64,000 nt of DNA from Delphinapterus leucas. Lineage: Eukaryota; Chordata; Mammalia; Artiodactyla; Monodontidae. Positions within the stretch are counted from its first letter, which is position 1, and the number at the start of each line of letters is the position of its first letter. Where the stretch lies: contig NW_022098069.1 in NCBI RefSeq assembly GCF_002288925.2, positions 76,476,828 to 76,540,827 of the forward strand. Direction: 5' to 3'. The position numbers and the translations under genes were made by a program. The notes beneath the pieces were generated by a model. That model ran no database searches and was not told where the DNA came from. It was given only the letters and a program-made list of their open reading frames with translations. Positions 60,264 to 64,000 of this stretch are shown here, piece by piece.

Positions 60264-60607
60264 TTTTAACTGACCACCTCTTGATGGGGTTGCTAACCTC
60301 TTGACAGCAGTCAAGAGAGTACATTGGGGTTTAGCTTTTTTCACTGATTTTATTGTATAATATGAATTTTATTTCTTGATAATAAAGGATTTAACATCTA
60401 AGCCATGTGGCAACATATTTAATTTTCCATTCAGTGGCATGAAAAAATAACATATGTATAAGTGAACCCATATTATTACTGTAGTTCAGGTCACCTTGCA
60501 TTTTCTCTTGCACTATCAAATGTACTATCCAATTAAGCTCTCTGCCTACAGTCTTGTCTATGGTGTATTCCCAAACTATGCATCTGAGATGAGACTTACA
60601 AAACTAT
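60264..60607. other. Spacer between two SINEs
   Basis: The first part may belong to the LTR-like region. Otherwise AT-rich with nothing recognised. Confidence 0.4.
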
Positions 60608-60617
60608 AAATCTGATT

Positions 60618-60902
60618 TTTTTTAAATTATTTATTTTTGGCTGTATTGGGTCTTCGTTTCTGTGTGAGGGCTTTCTCCAGTTGCGGTGAGCGGAGGCCAC
60701 TCTTCATCGTGGTGCGCAGGCCTCTCTCACTGTCGCGGCCTGTCTTGTTGCGGAGCACAGGCTCCAGACACGCAGGCTCAGTAGTTGTGGCTCACGGGCC
60801 TAGTTGCTCCGTGGCATGTGGGATCCTCCCAGACCAGGGCTCGAACCCGTGTTCCCTGCATTGGCAGGCAGACTCTCAACCACTGTGCCACCAGGGAAGC
60901 CC
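60618..60902 (-). mobile_element. Long CHR-type SINE, 10-bp duplications
   Basis: Same long form as at 15440, with the 'attgggtcttcgtttctgtg' segment. The minus-strand head is the complement of 'accagggaagccc', and the B box is the complement of ggctcgaaccc near 60840. Exact flanking duplication aaatctgatt (60608-60617, 60903-60912). Confidence 0.92.
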
Positions 60903-60912
60903 AAATCTGATT

Positions 60913-61235
60913 CTTTTATTCCCTATTTTAAATCCCAATAAAGTCTTGTCAGTTCCATTAGAATAAATTATAAGCCCTTTGGATGATCTAAAGGCATTTG
61001 TAATTTAGCCCAAACTGAATTCTCTATTCTCATCTCTTGAATCTGCCCCCTCTACCCACACACAAAATTACTTGCCATTCTCCCAAATTATGTACTCTTT
61101 CTCACAAACATACCCTGCAAAACCCACTCTATCTTGCTAGAAAGACTTTTCACTTAACTCTCTAAGTCATAACTGATACTCTAATTTCAAACTGTTTCCC
61201 ATGGAAAGGTTTTACTGATAACATAATTTTGTTTC
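60913..61235. other. Unassigned spacer
   Basis: Nothing recognised. Confidence 0.4.
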
Positions 61236-61239
61236 TTTA

Positions 61240-61548
61240 ATGCAGGCATTAGCAGTCTACAGCCTACGGTATTTATACAACCAGCAAGGTAATAATGCTT
61301 GCGTTTGAAGTAATTTTTAAAAGTTTTAAATAGTTTGTGACATAAATTACATAACATTTCAAATTTCAGTTTGTTTATAAATAAAATTCTATTGGGGCAC
61401 AGATCATTCATTTACATAACGTCTATGGATGTTTTTATGCTATAATGCAGAGTTGAATAATTGAATAGTTGTAACAGAAACTACATGACTGTTAAAGCCT
61501 AAAATATTTACTATCTGGCCCTTAACAGAAAAAGTTTGCTGAAACTCA
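61240..61548 (-). mobile_element. hAT-type nonautonomous DNA transposon remnant
   Basis: 'caggcattagcagtctacag', 'aaataaaattctattggggc', 'cattcatttacataacgtct' and 'ctatggatg', then 'gcctaaaatatttactatct' and 'ggccctt...cagaaaaagtttgct', match in order a common mammalian hAT-type element with diverged terminal inverted repeats (a 'cagcaaactttttctg'-like end on the minus strand). The family name and the exact 8-bp target duplication could not be established. Confidence 0.68.
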
Positions 61549-62265
61549 CTCTAAAGTATTCCATTAAGATATATATTTATGGTATTTTATTACAATTTTT
61601 ATGTTTATTTATCTGCCTGTCAGTTGTAGTTTTTATAAAACTGTAGTCTTCTGAGACAATGACATTCATAATTAGTTTTCAAGAACTGGCATGCAGTAAA
61701 CAAAAAAATATTATGAAAAATGTGGTCTCAGTTTTTAAGCAAGTGGGTAAGAATGATTTTCTCTTTTATTATATCTCTTTGCTTCCAACCCAGGAAGTGA
61801 CTGCCATTCATTTTTATCTTACTGCTCTTGTCATATTAACTTGATGAACAGCAATGAACTAATCTTTGAGTTTCTTAATAGAGTGATGTTATAAACATGA
61901 GCTTTCTTTTTTTCTAGCCACTAAGAAAATTCAAAGGCTCTCTACCTAATAATGAGTCATCTAATTAATGAGATTGAATTATCCAATAAATGGACTCTCT
62001 GGCTTAAATATCTTCATTAACTTTCTCCCTATTTTTCAAAATAACATTTTCACATTCATGCAAATAGATTCATGATGTGTCTTTAATCAGTTATTCAGTG
62101 TAGGCGTAGAGTTAATAATGCCAATAATTGTTCAAACTGGAGAAAATCTAGGACTCAAAGAAAAAGAACATTATGAATTAATGTTTTGACAAAATATGTA
62201 AAATACTTGTTTTTCAAAAAAAATTTTTTTGCCATATTTAAAATTCTGACAACCCCAATGAATGG
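61549..62265. other. AT-rich stretch, no gene seen
   Basis: A pyrimidine tract followed by ctag near 61905-61918 looks like a 3' splice site, but no open exon follows. Confidence 0.45.
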
Positions 62266-62269
62266 TAAG

Positions 62270-62402
62270 TATGTGAGCAATGGATGTGTTAGCTAGCCTT
62301 ATTGAGGCAATCATTTTACAACACAGAAATGTATAAAAACATCACATTGTACACTTTAAGCTTACACAATGTTATATGTTAATTATATCTCAATAAAACT
62401 GA
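62270..62402 (+). mobile_element. Old L1 3' end
   Basis: 'gcaatcattttacaacacag', 'aaaacatcacattgtacact', 'ttaagcttacacaatgttat' and 'ttaattatatctcaataaaa' are the terminal 3' UTR of an L1M-type element. Only about 130 bp were inserted or survive. Confidence 0.72.
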
Positions 62403-62784
62403 GGTGGGGGAAGGTAATGGTAAGCTAGAATTTATTAGAGATATTTGAATCCTGGAATCAGTATTTACAAGATGAATATGTTCCAGTTTCACACACACCA
62501 GTTGAGTAATTTAGAGGATGTTGCCCAGTTAGGTTATAAACGTCTTCAAACTAGAAAAATATGGGGAAAAAATTAGGTGTGCTGTGTTTAAATTTTCTAT
62601 TACAATTTGTAATTATGTTGTTTTTCACTGCATCTTTACTCTTACTTTTATGAATTAGTCATAAAATGACTTAAGTATGAATGGATAAAAAGGATTCAGT
62701 CACGATACCTACTTTTTTCTAGGAATCTAAATGTGATATTTTCCTTGTTTCAACTTGTCTAGGTAGGCTATAGTTCCCAGTTAT
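62403..62784. other. AT-rich spacer
   Basis: Nothing recognised. Confidence 0.4.
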
Positions 62785-63121
62785 TCAAACACTAATCTAG
62801 GTGTTGCTTTGAAAGTGTTTCTTAAATTTGATTAAAGTCAATAATCAGTTGACTTTAAGTAAAATACATCATCTTAGATAATCTGAGTGAGTCTGATTTA
62901 ATTACACGAACGACCTTAAAAAGACAGCCAGCTTCCCCTGGAGGAAGAAATACCCGCTGTGGACAGCAGCTTCAGTGTCTGCACCAGCGTTCCAACTTCC
63001 CCTTCCTCACAGTCTGCAATAAGGATAATGTTCTTGTCTATCTGGATTATTCCTTAACAATAAGCCTCATAATGCGTCTTCTCCTAGTTCTACCTCTCTG
63101 GTTCAACCCTGACTGATAAAC
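62785..63121 (+). mobile_element. Ancient LTR-like interspersed repeat
   Basis: 'aaacactaatctaggtgttg', 'aatcagttgactttaagtaa', 'cagcagcttcagtgtctgc' and 'acctctctggttcaaccctg' followed by 'actgataaaca' keep the order of a widespread mammalian repeat that ends in 'ctctggagaaccctgactaa' followed by taca. Full length but diverged. Exact family not asserted. Confidence 0.6.
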
Positions 63122-64000
63122 AGAATGGTAAAAGATTTTGACATGGTATTCCCCCAACTAAATAACTGAACCAGATCACTGAACCTTGTAAAAGTAAGCT
63201 TCAATCCAGGTTTTTACCGTTACACTCTTACAGAAGCAGACAAGCATGGAGCACCAAATGGTGAAGACAGACCTAACACAAAGAGAGTCTAAAACAAACA
63301 GACAACAAACAATTTAGAGGAGAAAGAATGCTTAAAATATTCATTTCAGAGTGTTACTAGAAACTTATATCCAAAACACAAGAACAATAAAGGTGCACGT
63401 CAATTATACTTTTTTAAAAAAATAAAAAGATGCTTGGAGAAAACTATAAAGAAATATTGGGAATTAATATGATGGCAAATTAAAATGACCTATAAGAAAT
63501 TTGAAACTTGATATTGAAGAAATTTTCCAGATAATAGGACAAAAATAATTATATTTCTGTGGTTATGAGTCATCATTTCTCTTGAATAAGTACCTAGGAG
63601 TAATTATTGATCTAGGGCAATAGGGTAGGTGAATAATTAATTTTATAGAAAACTAACAAATAGATTTCCAAATGGTTGCAAATTTATTTCATTTAAATCA
63701 TCATTTTGTAAGAGTGTTTTTTAAAACATATTTTCCTATGGTAGGATATATGTTATAAATCCTTGAATACATGCTAGTATCTTTATTTTTATCGAAGTAA
63801 ATTCTACCTCATTAAAAAAACACTAATATGAGCTAAGAGTTTTCTCAAGCTTCTTTCTAGGCAATACCTTTCATCAGAGAAGCAATCACTTTCTTATCAT
63901 ACATTAGTTTTACCTGTTTTTGAACTTTAGACAGTACATATTCATTTATGCCTGGTTTCATTGTGTCACTGTGTTTATTAGAAGCTCATAATTTTTCATT
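63122..64000. other. AT-rich stretch, possible old L1 trace
   Basis: About 63590-63800 has weak similarity to an L1M-type segment ('gatttccaaatggttgcaaa'), not enough to annotate. No gene seen to the window end. Confidence 0.4.

Larger units (their letters stand above)
59331..60306 (+). mobile_element. LTR-like region with GC box and TATA box
   Basis: Starts 'tgtcaaaatggagttctaac' and could end at '...cctcttgaca'. Inside are a GC box (complement of cccgccccgcccccc, about 59809-59823) and, about 10 bases on, TATA-like tctataaaatagg (near 59832). They are followed about 170 bases later by gattaaa (60003), a possible polyadenylation signal. This order fits a retroviral U3-R-U5, here split by the younger SINE at 60041. 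No matching target duplication was found, so the limits and the LTR reading are tentative. Confidence 0.42.

Noticed and set aside
61900..61920. Pyrimidine tract plus AG resembling a 3' splice site
   Set aside because: No open exon of useful length follows and no matching donor was seen. Such strings are common in AT-rich DNA.
1..64000. A novel multi-gene biological system
   Set aside because: No cluster of real genes was found. All coding-like signals trace to retroelement remnants or chance frames, so no such claim is supported by this sequence.

Overview
The window is mammalian nuclear DNA, almost certainly from a cetacean. The main evidence is a set of short tRNA-derived SINEs with the 5' head GGGCTTCCCTGGTGGCGCAG, a Pol III B box and a simple A-rich tail. 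This head belongs to the CHR-type family of whales and dolphins (relatives occur in hippo and ruminants), and several copies here are barely diverged. Around them are L1 fragments of several ages, MLT1-type (ERVL-MaLR) LTRs, MIRs, hAT-type DNA transposon remnants and an AT-rich, intron-like or intergenic background. No protein-coding exon, RNA gene, CpG island, operon or CRISPR array could be supported. The longest open frames are L1 ORF2 remnants or readings through SINEs.

Layout. 1-13 kb: a 5'-truncated L1 with perfect 12-bp target-site duplications (1765-2699), two SINEs (4930-5279, 7081-7297), an old MIR and an antisense L1 fragment near 11 kb. 13-24 kb: an old SINE, a solo class I-like LTR with a 4-bp duplication (13522-14195), MLT1 LTRs, a SINE with a perfect 15-bp duplication (15440-15745), an unassigned GC-richer block (about 15.96-17.9 kb), a young L1 with 13-bp duplications (21307-22114), and an MLT1 LTR with its target duplication preserved (22813-23187). 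24-36 kb: an old antisense L1 carrying a younger twin-primed (5'-inverted) L1, AC/GT microsatellites, a SINE broken by a 100-N assembly gap with duplicated edges, a HAL1-like half-LINE (about 32.89-34.58 kb), an MLT1 LTR and an LTR-like sequence. 36-54 kb: mostly single-copy-looking AT-rich DNA with two large ancient L1 tracts (41.64-44.58 and 50.4-51.7 kb), a MIR and hAT remnants. 54-64 kb: a MIR, a palindrome cluster, an L1 flanked by about 74-bp direct repeats (58354-59100), an LTR-like region with a GC box and TATA box, two SINEs, a hAT remnant, an L1 3' end and an ancient LTR-like repeat.

No genes work together here. The window is best read as layered retrotransposition history. The most useful observations are structural: the unusually long flanking repeat of one L1, two opposed-strand L1 arrangements that fit twin priming, a half-LINE, a likely assembly artefact at the N gap, and a few hairpins. 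Repeat names come from recognised motifs and memory of consensus families, not from a database search. Edges without a visible target-site duplication are approximate.
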